From NCBI RefSeq assembly GCF_014196225.1, contig NZ_JACIDI010000002.1:186001-250000 (forward strand): a stretch of 64,000 nt of DNA, given 5' to 3'. Shown here piece by piece: positions 18,278-28,005 of the stretch. Origin of the DNA: Bacteroides pyogenes. Lineage in GTDB: Bacteria; Bacteroidota; Bacteroidia; Bacteroidales; Bacteroidaceae. Both the position numbers and the translations under genes were made by a program. Below the pieces are notes generated by a model. That model did no database searches and had not been told where the DNA came from. It was given only the letters and a program-made list of their open reading frames with translations. Each line of letters begins with the position of its first letter. Position 1 is the stretch's first letter.

Positions 18278-19792
18278 TTAATAATTATTCTGGACCAACG
18301 TACCTTGCGCAGCGTCAATCTCACTTTGCGGAATACATAGATACTTCTTGTTGTTGCTCCACGTGTTCGTGCGATATCCGTACTGATCGGGCACAAGTAC
18401 CGTAGCTGCTTTCCCCGTACGTATCAAATCCCAGTAACGCTTACCTTCACCGACAAATTCCAAATGTCTTTCTTTAATAATGTTATCCATAGTAGGCTCC
18501 GCTTCTCCTTTCAATCCGGCACGATTACGCACGCGATTCAAATATTCCTTTGCATTGCCCGTTCCCGCTCCACGAACGATGAGTTCTGCTGCATTCAGTA
18601 ATGTTTCGGAAAAACGATAGATGCGTAAATTATTATTCCAATTCAACTGCGCACTGGCTTTCTGATCAACGTTATTGCCTGTCAACGCAGCATATTTCTC
18701 CAAGAAGAAGCCTGTGTCTTGATAACGTTTATTGTAATTCACACCTAATGCACCGGCATTCCAGCATGTAGCGTCACGGCGAGCGTCATCCTTTGCATAC
18801 CGTTCATAAGTTTCCACTCGTACCGGACAGAATCCCCATCCCTGATCGTGACCGTGGGTTCCATCAGGCCAACTATGCGGACTAACCAAAGTTGGCAATA
18901 CAGTACCGCCTGCAGCCAAAGGGTTTCCCCAGTCTCGAATAGCGTCGTTATCTTTGTAGTTGATCTCAAAAATCGACTCTATCCCCCACTCTCCCGACTC
19001 TTTAAATATATCTGCATAATTTTCCACTAAATCATATGCTCCGCTATTAATAATCTCCTGCATATATTGCAAGGCTTTGGCAAAACGGGATTCATCATTC
19101 TGATACATGACAATCTCGGCATAAAGCATATATACCATCGCTTTTGTCACACGACCATAGTTTTCGGCTTTCTCTTTCATCGGGAGAGCATTCAAAGCAA
19201 TCACACTTTCCAGATCGGTTACCAATTTCTCATACACCCGTTCTGCCGGATACTGCTCTGCCAAATAAGGGGTGGTGAGATTGGTGTCGAAGTAAGGGAT
19301 ATTCCCCCAGAACTTCCACAGCCAATTGTAATAGAACACACGCAACGCTATTGCCTGCGCTTTGTAGTAAGCATGTCTTTCTTCAGTCACATCCTTTGCC
19401 CAACCCAGATAAGTGATAACATCGTTACAGCGCTTTACACCACTATAAGCTTCCGTCCACAAACCCGAAATGACATTACTTGGAATGGCCTCGTAGTTCA
19501 TCATCAAGTGCCACTTCTGATTGTCCGTTTTATCCTGACCACCAACCCAGAAGTCGTCAGCCATGATGTCGCTCATAATATTGACCGGGTTATATTCACC
19601 CATTCCCCAATCTGGCCAATGCAACGGATCATACGCAGCAACTACGGCTTCCTGAATATGTTCGTCTGTAGTAAAATAACTTTCAATAGATTCATCTGTA
19701 GGCGAGGATACTTCCAAAAAAGAATCGGCACATCCGGTTACCATAAAAGCAAGCATCAAGCCTCCTGTCATTATATACTTATATGTTTTCAT
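18278..19792 (-). CDS. SusD-like glycan-binding lipoprotein, PUL 1
   Basis: 504 residues. A lipoprotein signal (VTGCADSFLE) starts the usual SusD/RagB layout: helical TPR region (RVFYYNWLWKFWGNIPYF), then the C-terminal block NLRIYRFSETLLNAAELIVR and IIKERHLEFVGEGKRYWDLIRTGKA. SusD proteins cap the SusC barrel and bind the incoming oligosaccharide. It starts 27 bp after susC. Confidence 0.95.
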   Translation of the reverse strand: MKTYKYIMTGGLMLAFMVTGCADSFLEVSSPTDESIESYFTTDEHIQEAVVAAYDPLHWPDWGMGEYNPVNIMSDIMADDFWVGGQDKTDNQKWHLMMNYEAIPSNVISGLWTEAYSGVKRCNDVITYLGWAKDVTEERHAYYKAQAIALRVFYYNWLWKFWGNIPYFDTNLTTPYLAEQYPAERVYEKLVTDLESVIALNALPMKEKAENYGRVTKAMVYMLYAEIVMYQNDESRFAKALQYMQEIINSGAYDLVENYADIFKESGEWGIESIFEINYKDNDAIRDWGNPLAAGGTVLPTLVSPHSWPDGTHGHDQGWGFCPVRVETYERYAKDDARRDATCWNAGALGVNYNKRYQDTGFFLEKYAALTGNNVDQKASAQLNWNNNLRIYRFSETLLNAAELIVRGAGTGNAKEYLNRVRNRAGLKGEAEPTMDNIIKERHLEFVGEGKRYWDLIRTGKAATVLVPDQYGYRTNTWSNNKKYLCIPQSEIDAAQGTLVQNNY

Positions 19793-19819
19793 AATTCTTC
19801 AGTTTTATTGTGTGATAAA

Positions 19820-22800
19820 TCAAAACGTCAGATTGGCTCCAACTGTCCAAACCTTTCCTTGCGGATATACGCCATAATCGATACCAAGTGATGTCCCGCC
19901 CGATGATATCTCCGGATCGAATCCATGATATTTGGTAAACGTGAACAGGTTTTCCGCAGCCACATATATACGCAATGAAGAGATAAATGCCTTCTTTGTC
20001 AGAAATGCAGGCAAGGTGTAGCCCAGTTGGATGTTCTTCAACCGCAAATAGCTGCCATCGTATACATAAAGATCGGAAGATTGCCAGTTAATGTTATCGC
20101 CCACCATGAAGCGAGGGATGCGCTTGGAAGTCCCTTCGCCCGTCCAACGGTTCAACATCCACGAGGGCAGATTGGTTGAAGATATGTCGGTACGGCGGGT
20201 AGCATCAAACACATCATTGCCCACGGTACCCTGCCACATCATACTGAAATCGAAATTATTCCAATTGACGCTCAGATTCAGTCCGAAAGTCCAGTCGGGC
20301 ATTCCCTTTCCGATATCCGTACGGTCGTCCGCATCAATCAATCCATTTCCATCTACATCTACAAAGCGCACATCACCCGGAACTGCTTTGGGCTGCAGGA
20401 GTTTCCCTTCGGCATTGGTATATGCATCTACCTCATTCATATTCTGGAATACACCAGCCGTCTTGTATCCATAGAAATATGGAAAGGGTTTACCATTTTC
20501 AGCGCGACTAATAGAGCCTGTTCCATGAAAAGAATCGAGATTCGCCCATCCGGAATCATTTCCGTATTCAATCAACCGATTCTTCAAATAAGTCAAATTA
20601 CCACCAATTCGGAAATTCCAGTCAGATAAACGGAATTTATAGGCAGCCTCCATCTCAAGACCGCTATTTCTCATTTTACCCACATTGCCTATCGGCTTCG
20701 ACTCTCCTACATAAGAAGGAATATTCATTGTCATCAACATTCCGTTTGTTGTTTTTCTGTAATAATCGGCAGTAAAAGTCAACGCATTATTAAAGAGACC
20801 CAAATCAAGTCCGAAATCAAGCTGTTCCGACTCCTCCCACTTCAAATCAGGATTAGCAAGTCCGCTGGCTTTTACACCGTTAGTCAACTTCTCATTGACT
20901 CCGAAAATAGCGTTATTCCCAGTTGAAGTCAACACGGTATATCTAAAGTTGCCGATATTTTCATTCCCGTTTTTACCCCAGGAAAAACGAAGTTTTGCAG
21001 AGGCCAGCCAATCGGGTCGCTTTTGCATAAACTTTTCGTTCGTCACATTCCATCCCAAGGAAAAAGAAGGAAAGACAGCGTAATGATTGTTGGGGCCAAA
21101 GCGCGAAGAACCATCGCGGCGTACAGTAACCTGAAGCATGTAGCGTTCATCGTAGTTATAGCTGGCACGGGCAAAAAGCGAAGCCAGAGTCGCCACTTCG
21201 GAGGGTGCTCCTGCTGAATCGCGATCACCGTTTTCCGCCAATCCGCTACTTGCGCTGATGTAAGGTCGGCTATAATTAATAATATGATTGCGCGATCCCC
21301 AAAGATAAGAGCCTGAATTCTTTTTGGCCGATTGCCCCAGAATGACAGAGAAAGAGTGTTTATCGATCGTTTTGTCATACATCAGTACATTCTCCAACTG
21401 CCACATCGTTCCATCGTGTTTTTCCGAATAAGCGGTAGACCGCACGGACGAACCTCCGTTTCTCAGATAATAAATAGGAGTATAACCATCACTCCCCCAA
21501 AAAGCAAGGTCTGCTCCATAAGAAGTCTTAAACTTCAACTGATCCCACAGTTGCAGTTCTGCCGAGAAGTTTGCCACAAACTTATGGCTCCAGTTCTTAG
21601 CTCCGGGCAAAGACAGATTGGCTATCGGGTTGGTCATTTCTCCAAATTCGGATCCCGGGATACTGAACAGTTTTCCGTTACGCGGGTCGTATCCGGGTGT
21701 ATAGTCAGATGTTCCGGAATATTTATTGAACTGGGCTTCCATCGCCTCTTTCGTTTCGTCATAAACCGTCAGTAGTGGCGATAATGCTAATGCAGACCCT
21801 AAAGGCGCCCCCCAAGTAGAATTCGTTTCGATTCCCGTGGCTTTGATGCGGGCATAAGAGAGATTAGAAGTTATCTTGAGATTATTCAGCCAATTTCGGT
21901 TTTCAGACTCATCCATAATGGTGTAAACTGTATTACTACGCAATGTAAGACGTTCATAATTAGACCGTCCGAAATTACCCCCCACAATACCATCCTGCGT
22001 ATAATATCCGGCAGAAAACAAAAAACCAATTTTTTCACCTCCACCGCTCACACTCACTTGATGATTCATGACGGGAGCATTGTCATTGAACACCTCTTTC
22101 TGCCAGTCGGTCCCTGCTCCATGAGAGTAAGGGTCATTGTACTTAGAAGCTAAACCTGCATTAATATAACCCTCATTTATCATCAGAGCATACTCCGAAG
22201 CATTCAACACATCACGTTTTCTCCATGCATTTTGCCATCCATAAGAGAAGTCATACACTACTTTTGTCCTGCCTGTTTTACCTGTTTTAGTCGTTACCAG
22301 AATAACTCCGTTGGCAGCACGAGCTCCATATACAGCACCTGAAGCCGCATCTTTCAAAACTTCGATAGACTGGATATCATTCGGATTCAAATAATCCAGC
22401 CCTCCCTCTATGGGCATACCGTCTACGATATAAAGCGGATCGGAATTGTTTATAGTACCGATACCACGCACGCGGATACGCGCTGCTGCTCCGGGTTGGC
22501 CTGAGGAAGAGGTGACTGTAACTCCGGAGGCTAACCCTTTCAAGGCATTATCCATGCGCACCGGAGAGGTAGTCGCCAAATCGTCCGCCGAGACTTTAGC
22601 GATAGAAGCAGTTATCACACTTTTCTTCTGAACTCCGTATCCTACTACAACAACCTCTTCCAACAATCCAACATCCTGTTTCAAGACAAAAACAAGCCGT
22701 TGATCACCAACAACTTTTTTAGACTGGGTTATGAATCCTACATAAGAAACCTCAACCTCAGATCCTTCAGCCACATTCGAGATATAGAAATCTCCATTAA

Positions 22801-22993
22801 GATCAGTAATAGCTCCATGCGCCGTACCTTTTATTGAGACGCTTGCACCAATAACGGCCTCTCCGGTCTCATCCGACACATTTCCTCTTACCGCTATGAT
22901 TCGCTGAGCGAAGACTTGCATAGAAAAAACAAACAGCAAGACTGTAAGCAACAGACGTTCAATTCCTCGTATTTGCTTTGAACTGTTTATCAT
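19820..22993 (-). CDS. SusC-like TonB-dependent glycan transporter, PUL 1
   Basis: 1057 residues. A signal peptide (MQVFAQ) precedes a carboxypeptidase-regulatory-like domain (about 35-110, GNVSDETGEAVIGASVSIKG), the TonB box region LLEEVVVVGYG, a plug (RIRVRGIGTINNSDPLYIVDGMP) and a 22-stranded barrel to a terminal Phe. It imports glucan oligosaccharides through the outer membrane with SusD. First gene of the PUL 1 operon; a TATCTTTG element lies at 23048-23055. Confidence 0.96.
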   Translation of the reverse strand: MINSSKQIRGIERLLLTVLLFVFSMQVFAQRIIAVRGNVSDETGEAVIGASVSIKGTAHGAITDLNGDFYISNVAEGSEVEVSYVGFITQSKKVVGDQRLVFVLKQDVGLLEEVVVVGYGVQKKSVITASIAKVSADDLATTSPVRMDNALKGLASGVTVTSSSGQPGAAARIRVRGIGTINNSDPLYIVDGMPIEGGLDYLNPNDIQSIEVLKDAASGAVYGARAANGVILVTTKTGKTGRTKVVYDFSYGWQNAWRKRDVLNASEYALMINEGYINAGLASKYNDPYSHGAGTDWQKEVFNDNAPVMNHQVSVSGGGEKIGFLFSAGYYTQDGIVGGNFGRSNYERLTLRSNTVYTIMDESENRNWLNNLKITSNLSYARIKATGIETNSTWGAPLGSALALSPLLTVYDETKEAMEAQFNKYSGTSDYTPGYDPRNGKLFSIPGSEFGEMTNPIANLSLPGAKNWSHKFVANFSAELQLWDQLKFKTSYGADLAFWGSDGYTPIYYLRNGGSSVRSTAYSEKHDGTMWQLENVLMYDKTIDKHSFSVILGQSAKKNSGSYLWGSRNHIINYSRPYISASSGLAENGDRDSAGAPSEVATLASLFARASYNYDERYMLQVTVRRDGSSRFGPNNHYAVFPSFSLGWNVTNEKFMQKRPDWLASAKLRFSWGKNGNENIGNFRYTVLTSTGNNAIFGVNEKLTNGVKASGLANPDLKWEESEQLDFGLDLGLFNNALTFTADYYRKTTNGMLMTMNIPSYVGESKPIGNVGKMRNSGLEMEAAYKFRLSDWNFRIGGNLTYLKNRLIEYGNDSGWANLDSFHGTGSISRAENGKPFPYFYGYKTAGVFQNMNEVDAYTNAEGKLLQPKAVPGDVRFVDVDGNGLIDADDRTDIGKGMPDWTFGLNLSVNWNNFDFSMMWQGTVGNDVFDATRRTDISSTNLPSWMLNRWTGEGTSKRIPRFMVGDNINWQSSDLYVYDGSYLRLKNIQLGYTLPAFLTKKAFISSLRIYVAAENLFTFTKYHGFDPEISSGGTSLGIDYGVYPQGKVWTVGANLTF

Positions 22994-23047
22994 AATAAAT
23001 AAAAAATTAAAAAGTTAACAATTTAATTCTGTCTATTTACAACTATA

Positions 23048-23055
23048 CAAAGATA
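23048..23055 (-). promoter_or_regulatory. -7 element TATCTTTG of the PUL 1 susC operon
   Basis: CAAAGATA on the plus strand, 55 bases before the susC start on the minus strand. The leader would be about 48 nt. Confidence 0.65.
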
Positions 23056-23281
23056 GAACAAGAAGAAACACATTATATATGCAAGTAACAAAAGGAAGTA
23101 AGTCCATAAAAGTAATAAACTCCTGAAAACAAAAACATTATGATTGAATAGCACTTGTAAAAAGGAAACTTTTTCGATGATAAAAGGAAAGAAACATAGA
23201 CTTTTCTCTATAATAAGAGACATGCAAGACAAACATAACCTCTCCCACTGTAACAGCTTAGATTTTTTATAGCACAAATTC

Positions 23282-23371
23282 TTCGTCTGCCGTTCGCGTT
23301 CTATTCGTCTTTCGGTTGTGTTTTATTCGTCTCTCATTCGGCAGACGAATAAAACACAACCGAAAGACGAA
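23282..23371. repeat. 29-bp perfect inverted repeat with 22-bp internal phase, upstream of susC
   Basis: Arms 23304-23332 and 23343-23371 are perfectly complementary over 29 bp around a 10-base loop. TTCGTCT recurs at 23282, 23304 and 23326 (22 bp apart) and AGACGAA at 23343 and 23365 (also 22). An 11-base segment 23282-23292 can pair with 23339-23349 instead, which would exclude the long stem. It lies about 290 bp upstream of the susC start and 230 bp downstream of the regulator stop. The rest of the gap (22994-23604) is AT-rich, with one further stem-loop at 23532-23557. Confidence 0.9.
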
Positions 23372-23531
23372 CAACTGTTTAAAACACAATCCATATTTTA
23401 TAAATACCCGGGGAAAACGATCATCAATACTTCAATTTTTCCTTAAATAAACATCAGCTTTCAATTGTTCCGAATTTCAAGGATCAATATTTCCTGTAAT
23501 TTCTTATCTCTAAAAAGAAAATACCCGCCCG

Positions 23532-23557
23532 GCGATTCTTACAATTCGAAGAATCGC
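23532..23557 (-). terminator. Stem-loop behind the PUL 1 regulator gene
   Basis: Arms 23532-23540 and 23549-23557 form a perfect 9-bp stem with an 8-base loop, 48 bases past the regulator stop on the minus strand. There is no immediate T run on that strand, so termination is only possible. Confidence 0.35.
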
Positions 23558-23604
23558 TTTTAAAAGTTGCTTTTTTCGCTTGAGCAGCAACAAAAAACAA
23601 AGTT

Positions 23605-25311
23605 TTATATCTGCATTGTACCTAATGAGCGTACAGTATTGGCAAATTCCTCTTTGGGAATAATAGATTTATTGCGCGTTTTCAATCTGTTGTTATAAAC
23701 TGTTTGCGGAGAGCAATGAAGAAACTCAGCAATCTTCACGCTATCATTAATACCCAAGCGTACCAAAGCATAAATACGCAGCTCAGTATTCAGCAGCTCT
23801 CCCTCTTTCAACACAATTTGTTCTTCGGGGTGCAACAAAGCATTAAAATCGCTGACAAAATCGGGGTAAACATGTAGAAAAATGGCATCAAAGTTATGAT
23901 AAAATTCTTTTAGCTCGTTTTGAGCCATAGAGGGCGTATCCGTCAATATTTTCACTTCTTCTACCCTGTTAGCTTTTATCTTTCGGTTGATATTTTTCCG
24001 AAATTCATCCAGCTTGCTGATATAGTTTGAACAAATAGCGAACACATAGCCAATGTACTCCTCCTTCACATAATTCGACTCCTGAAGTTGCCTGTTAGTA
24101 TCCTTCAGTTGTTCGTTGAGAGATTGGAGTTGGTTGTTGACATCAGCCAAACGGCGATAAGTTTCGGATAATTCTTCTACATGAACATTCAACAGCTGAT
24201 TACTCTTATTGAGTTGCGAACGCGAAGCGGACAAACGCTTCATCTGCCTGAATATATAGAAAAAAGCGATCAGGAGTACGACAGAAAGTACACTGACCAT
24301 CACCAGAAAAAAATGTAACCGCTCTTCTTGCTGCCGGTTACGTTCCTGATAAGCACGATGGATTTTATCTTGTATTTCGGAAATTCCTAATACGCGGATG
24401 CGGTTACGATACAATTGAGCATTTTGCAAACAATAATTAATATAAGTATAGGCATGATCAATATCGCCCATCTCATACAATGATGCGGAAAGTTCTTCCA
24501 ATGAAGCAATGTCTTTATTGACAGCACGTATGTCGGCCATTGCCGAATAAATCATATATTTCAGATAGTCATTCCATTGCTGCTGATCACGGAACAACAC
24601 AGCCAAGACATAAGCATTCATCGCATCTCGCCGAGTTTCTAAAGGAGATTCATCTACCACAGCTTTCAACTGCTCTATGGTTTCCTTTGCCCCATTGGTC
24701 TCTCGAAACCGCCATCCTTTATACCATAAAAAATAGGGGTCCTCCGGAGTTATAACCTCATAAATGGAGTCCCGGTAAAGAAGTTCTTTCTGATAGTATC
24801 CTTCGCGAAGATTCACATTGTCGTCGCCCGAATATTGTCCAAAGTGGGAATAGAGATACATCATTTGACCGTAATACTCTACTTGCAGTTCAGCCGTAAG
24901 CTCTTCTTTGGATATGTTTTTTAATTCTTTTAAAGCCTCAGTCAACATTCCCGTAGCAGAAAGCAAGAACGATTTTTTTATTTTCCATTCGGCCCGCCAC
25001 TCTTTATTATTTAATTCGTAGGCAATCGCCAAGTTTCGCTCTACATAAGCCAAGGCCGAATCGGAGTTATATACATAGTACTCATCATAAAACATTTTAT
25101 TGAGCCAATAGCTTTCTTCGCGTGTACGAACATGCTGCCGTTTTTTATACAACTCTCTTATCTTAGCCTCTTTAGTTGCCGTAAAATAGTCTTTTTGCAT
25201 AATCAAAGAATCCAGCTTCGATAAAAGCCTTTCTATCTCTTCATTATAAGACGGTGATGCAAATAAAGATATAGACAAGGTTCCAAACAAGATAACAAAT
25301 AAATATCTCAT
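23605..25311 (-). CDS. SusR-like membrane regulator (TPR, transmembrane, HTH), PUL 1
   Basis: 568 residues. A signal peptide (LFASPSYN) is followed by a helical TPR-like sensor region (about 20-325), one membrane segment ([20 protein letters not shown], about 335-357), a coiled coil with repeated [16 protein letters not shown]-type heptads, and a DUF6377-like cytoplasmic region ending in a LuxR-type HTH ([20 protein letters not shown], then [10 protein letters not shown]). This is the plan of SusR, which senses oligosaccharide in the periplasm and acts directly on DNA at the membrane, unlike hybrid two-component regulators. It is codirectional with PUL 1 but separated by 611 bp. Control of PUL 1 is inferred from position. 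Confidence 0.85.
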   Translation of the reverse strand: MRYLFVILFGTLSISLFASPSYNEEIERLLSKLDSLIMQKDYFTATKEAKIRELYKKRQHVRTREESYWLNKMFYDEYYVYNSDSALAYVERNLAIAYELNNKEWRAEWKIKKSFLLSATGMLTEALKELKNISKEELTAELQVEYYGQMMYLYSHFGQYSGDDNVNLREGYYQKELLYRDSIYEVITPEDPYFLWYKGWRFRETNGAKETIEQLKAVVDESPLETRRDAMNAYVLAVLFRDQQQWNDYLKYMIYSAMADIRAVNKDIASLEELSASLYEMGDIDHAYTYINYCLQNAQLYRNRIRVLGISEIQDKIHRAYQERNRQQEERLHFFLVMVSVLSVVLLIAFFYIFRQMKRLSASRSQLNKSNQLLNVHVEELSETYRRLADVNNQLQSLNEQLKDTNRQLQESNYVKEEYIGYVFAICSNYISKLDEFRKNINRKIKANRVEEVKILTDTPSMAQNELKEFYHNFDAIFLHVYPDFVSDFNALLHPEEQIVLKEGELLNTELRIYALVRLGINDSVKIAEFLHCSPQTVYNNRLKTRNKSIIPKEEFANTVRSLGTMQI

Positions 25312-25451
25312 AGTATTACTCTAAAAAACACAAAGACACACTTCTGTTAACAATCCCATCACTCTATCCGCTTTTAGTCTCACTAAAAGGTATTCATATC
25401 TCATTCCGGTCTAAACGAGATGAAATTAATCCTTGAGGTAAAAGAATAAAA

Positions 25452-25459
25452 CAAAGATA
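25452..25459 (-). promoter_or_regulatory. Possible -7 element TATCTTTG of the PUL 1 regulator
   Basis: CAAAGATA on the plus strand, about 140 bases before the regulator start, which would leave a leader of about 130 nt in an AT-rich gap (25312-25535). No closer match is seen. Confidence 0.45.
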
Positions 25460-25535
25460 AAAACAATTCGGGAGAAGTAAGTCATCGACAAAAGCTTTTC
25501 AAAAGATTTTCATCTTCATTTCACATCTTCTACCT

Positions 25536-26756
25536 TTACCGGTAAATCAATGTAGAAAGATACTCTTCCGCAAACATTTCATTCGCCACCTCCAGCAGTT
25601 GTTCTGACGTCAGCACCTCAATCCGTTTGAAAACCTCTTCCGGAGATTCAATTTTATTATAATGGAGAAAAGTCTTCGCCATTCCCAAAGCATTATTCTC
25701 GTGATTATCCGAAGCCACTCCGATTTGACCGATCAGTTGCTTCTTGGCAGCCGCCAATTGCGAAGGGGTTAATTTCACATCGCGTAGCCGCTTCAGCTCT
25801 TTGTGTGTCAGCCTCAGACAAGTAGACAGATCTTCGGGGTCGGTACCGAAATAAATGCAAAAGGCTCCCGTATCGGTATACGAGGTAAGGTTAGACTCTA
25901 CGGTATAAACCAGTCCGCGCCTTTCACGCAACGACACGTTCAGGCGACTGTTCATGCCGGGTCCGCCCAGAATATTGTTGAGCAGGTAAAGTGCGGTACG
26001 TCTATCATCATAAGCATTATAACCCCGACTGCCCATCATCACATGCGCCTGATGGGTATCTTTAGAAAGAACCTGACGCTGCGGCACGTAAAGAGGAGGA
26101 GGATTCCGATGATTAGAGATTTGCAGACAAGGAAGTTCCATAAAATGTTTTTCCGCCAACCGGCGTACTTTCTTGAAGTCCATCTGTCCGCTAACAAAAA
26201 AGACCATGTTTGCCGGTTGATAAAAACGGCGGGTAAACGCAAGAACATGCTCCGTACGAAAGCTTCTCAACAAATCGGGACGGCCCAGAATATTTCTTCC
26301 CAGAGGATGATCGCGAAAAATAAGATCTTCAAAATCATCAAATATCAATTCCGAAGGAGTATCTTCGTACGACTGTATCTCATCGATAATCACCTCGATT
26401 TCCTTATCGATTTCCTGCTGCGGAAAGGTGGAATGAAACACAATGTCTCCCAGCAACTCCACCGCCCGTTCCAGATGTTCCGAAAGGAAAGCGGCATACA
26501 CCACTGTTTCCTCCTTATTAGTGTAAGCGTTCAAATCCCCTCCCACGTTCTCCATGCGGTTCAGAATGTGCCAAGCCTTTCTCTTCTCGGTTCCTTTAAA
26601 TATAAGATGTTCTACAAAATGAGCCATTCCCTGCTCATCCTCCGCTTCGTCGCGCGTGCCTGCGTCTATCGCAAAACCACAATAAGCCACTTTCGAAACA
26701 GTGGGCCTGTGAATGATACGGAGCCCGTTGGGCAATGTATATTGGTTTAATTGCAT
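25536..26756 (-). CDS. M16 family zinc peptidase
   Basis: 406 residues, no signal peptide. The inverted zinc motif HFVEH (His46, Glu49, His50) and a third ligand Glu126 in IIDEIQSYED, 76 residues on, are intact, so this is the catalytic type of M16 subunit (processing-peptidase-like, similar to PqqL/YmxG). The second half carries GGPGMNSRLNVSLRERRGLVYTVES, the glycine-rich and R/Y substrate region of the family. A peptide-cleaning role is likely; the substrate is unknown. Divergent from the LOG gene. Confidence 0.93.
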   Translation of the reverse strand: MQLNQYTLPNGLRIIHRPTVSKVAYCGFAIDAGTRDEAEDEQGMAHFVEHLIFKGTEKRKAWHILNRMENVGGDLNAYTNKEETVVYAAFLSEHLERAVELLGDIVFHSTFPQQEIDKEIEVIIDEIQSYEDTPSELIFDDFEDLIFRDHPLGRNILGRPDLLRSFRTEHVLAFTRRFYQPANMVFFVSGQMDFKKVRRLAEKHFMELPCLQISNHRNPPPLYVPQRQVLSKDTHQAHVMMGSRGYNAYDDRRTALYLLNNILGGPGMNSRLNVSLRERRGLVYTVESNLTSYTDTGAFCIYFGTDPEDLSTCLRLTHKELKRLRDVKLTPSQLAAAKKQLIGQIGVASDNHENNALGMAKTFLHYNKIESPEEVFKRIEVLTSEQLLEVANEMFAEEYLSTLIYR

Positions 26757-26787
26757 TGATTCCTATCTTCTTGGTGAATTAATGCTG

Positions 26788-26795
26788 CAAAAATA
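26788..26795 (-). promoter_or_regulatory. -7 element TATTTTTG of the M16 peptidase gene
   Basis: CAAAAATA on the plus strand fits TAnnTTTG on the minus strand, 31 bases before the start. Confidence 0.5.
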
Positions 26796-26861
26796 CAACA
26801 AAACTTATTGCTGTTTATAGAAAATTGCAGATATTTGTAGGCTATAACAACAACAGTGTAT

Positions 26862-27395
26862 ATGAGAAATATTGGAATATTCTGTTCCGCCTCTGAAAAT
26901 ATTGACAAAATGTTCTTCGACAGTGCTCGCAGAATCGGGCAATGGATGGGACAAAATAACAAAACGCTGGTATACGGAGGCGCTAACCTTGGGCTGATGG
27001 AGTGCGTGGCCGCTGCCGTGAAAAAAAACGGAGGCAAAGTAATCGGTGTAGTTCCCTCCAGACTGGAAGAGAAGGGAAGGGTAAGCACACTGTTGGATGA
27101 AGTAATACACACGCATAATCTGAGCGACAGGAAAGACGTGCTTACGGAGAAGTCGGATGTGCTGGTAGCGCTTCCCGGCGGAGTCGGTACGCTCGATGAA
27201 ATCCTCCACGTAATGGCTGCCGCTTCATTGGGCTATCATTCCAAAAAGGTGATCTTTTACAACGAGCACGGGTTCTATACCCCGCTGCTTGAAGCTCTCC
27301 GAACCATAGAAACCAAAGGATTTGCACGCAAGCCCTTTTCTTCTTACTATGAAATAGCCAACTCTTTCGAAGAACTGATTGAAAAAATAAATTGA
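26862..27395 (+). CDS. LOG family nucleotide phosphoribohydrolase-like protein
   Basis: 177 residues from the ATG at 26862; a GTG two codons earlier is possible. It has the TIGR00730/LOG fold: SASENIDKMF, LVYGGANLGLMECVA and the signature PGGVGTLDEIL with the catalytic Glu. Family members cleave nucleoside 5'-monophosphates such as cytokinin ribotides; in gut bacteria the substrate is uncertain. It leads a compact group with the SIS isomerase (4 bp gap) and the PfkB kinase. Confidence 0.9.
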   Translation: MRNIGIFCSASENIDKMFFDSARRIGQWMGQNNKTLVYGGANLGLMECVAAAVKKNGGKVIGVVPSRLEEKGRVSTLLDEVIHTHNLSDRKDVLTEKSDVLVALPGGVGTLDEILHVMAAASLGYHSKKVIFYNEHGFYTPLLEALRTIETKGFARKPFSSYYEIANSFEELIEKIN

Positions 27396-27399
27396 ACCA

Positions 27400-28005
27400 A
27401 TGATAGAATCGATTAAACAACTCTTGCAACAAGAAGCACAAGCCGTGCTCAATATTCCTGTGACCGACGCTTATGAAAAAGCTGTGGCGCTGATTGTAGA
27501 ACAGATACACCGAAAGAAAGGAAAGCTGGTAACTTCCGGCATGGGAAAAGCGGGGCAGATCGCCATGAACATTGCGACCACTTTCTGCTCTACCGGCATA
27601 CCGTCAGTCTTTTTGCACCCGAGCGAAGCGCAACACGGAGACCTCGGCATTTTGCAAGAAAACGACCTGTTACTGTTGATCTCCAATTCCGGCAAGACAC
27701 GTGAAATTGTAGAACTTACCCAATTGGCGCACAACCTGAATCCGAATTTAAAGTTCATCGTCATCACCGGAAATCCGGATAGCCCCTTGGCACACGAGTC
27801 GGATGTATGCCTCAGCACAGGGCACCCTGCAGAAGTCTGCGTTCTGGGAATGACTCCCACTACATCGACCACTGCCATGACCGTAATCGGAGATATATTG
27901 GTGGTGCAAACGATGAAACAGACCGGATTCACGATCGGCGAATACTCCAAGCGTCATCACGGAGGATACTTGGGAGAAAAATCAAGATCGCTATGCGAAA
28001 AGTAG
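27400..28005 (+). CDS. SIS-domain sugar-phosphate isomerase, KdsD/GutQ-like without CBS domains
   Basis: 201 residues. The single SIS domain carries GKLVTSGMGKAGQIAMNIATTF, HPSEAQHGDLGI and ISNSGKTREIVEL, then HPAEVCVLGMTPTTSTTAM, the marker of arabinose-5-phosphate isomerases (KdsD/KpsF). The C-terminal CBS pair of KdsD is absent, as in several Bacteroides homologs. A role in Kdo precursor synthesis is likely; another sugar phosphate is possible. Its last 13 bases overlap the start of the PfkB gene. Confidence 0.88.
   Translation: MIESIKQLLQQEAQAVLNIPVTDAYEKAVALIVEQIHRKKGKLVTSGMGKAGQIAMNIATTFCSTGIPSVFLHPSEAQHGDLGILQENDLLLLISNSGKTREIVELTQLAHNLNPNLKFIVITGNPDSPLAHESDVCLSTGHPAEVCVLGMTPTTSTTAMTVIGDILVVQTMKQTGFTIGEYSKRHHGGYLGEKSRSLCEK

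Noticed and set aside
23304-23371. Terminator of the PUL 1 regulator
   Set aside because: The 29-bp perfect stem lies over 230 bp past the regulator stop and is not followed by a T run, so simple termination is unlikely.
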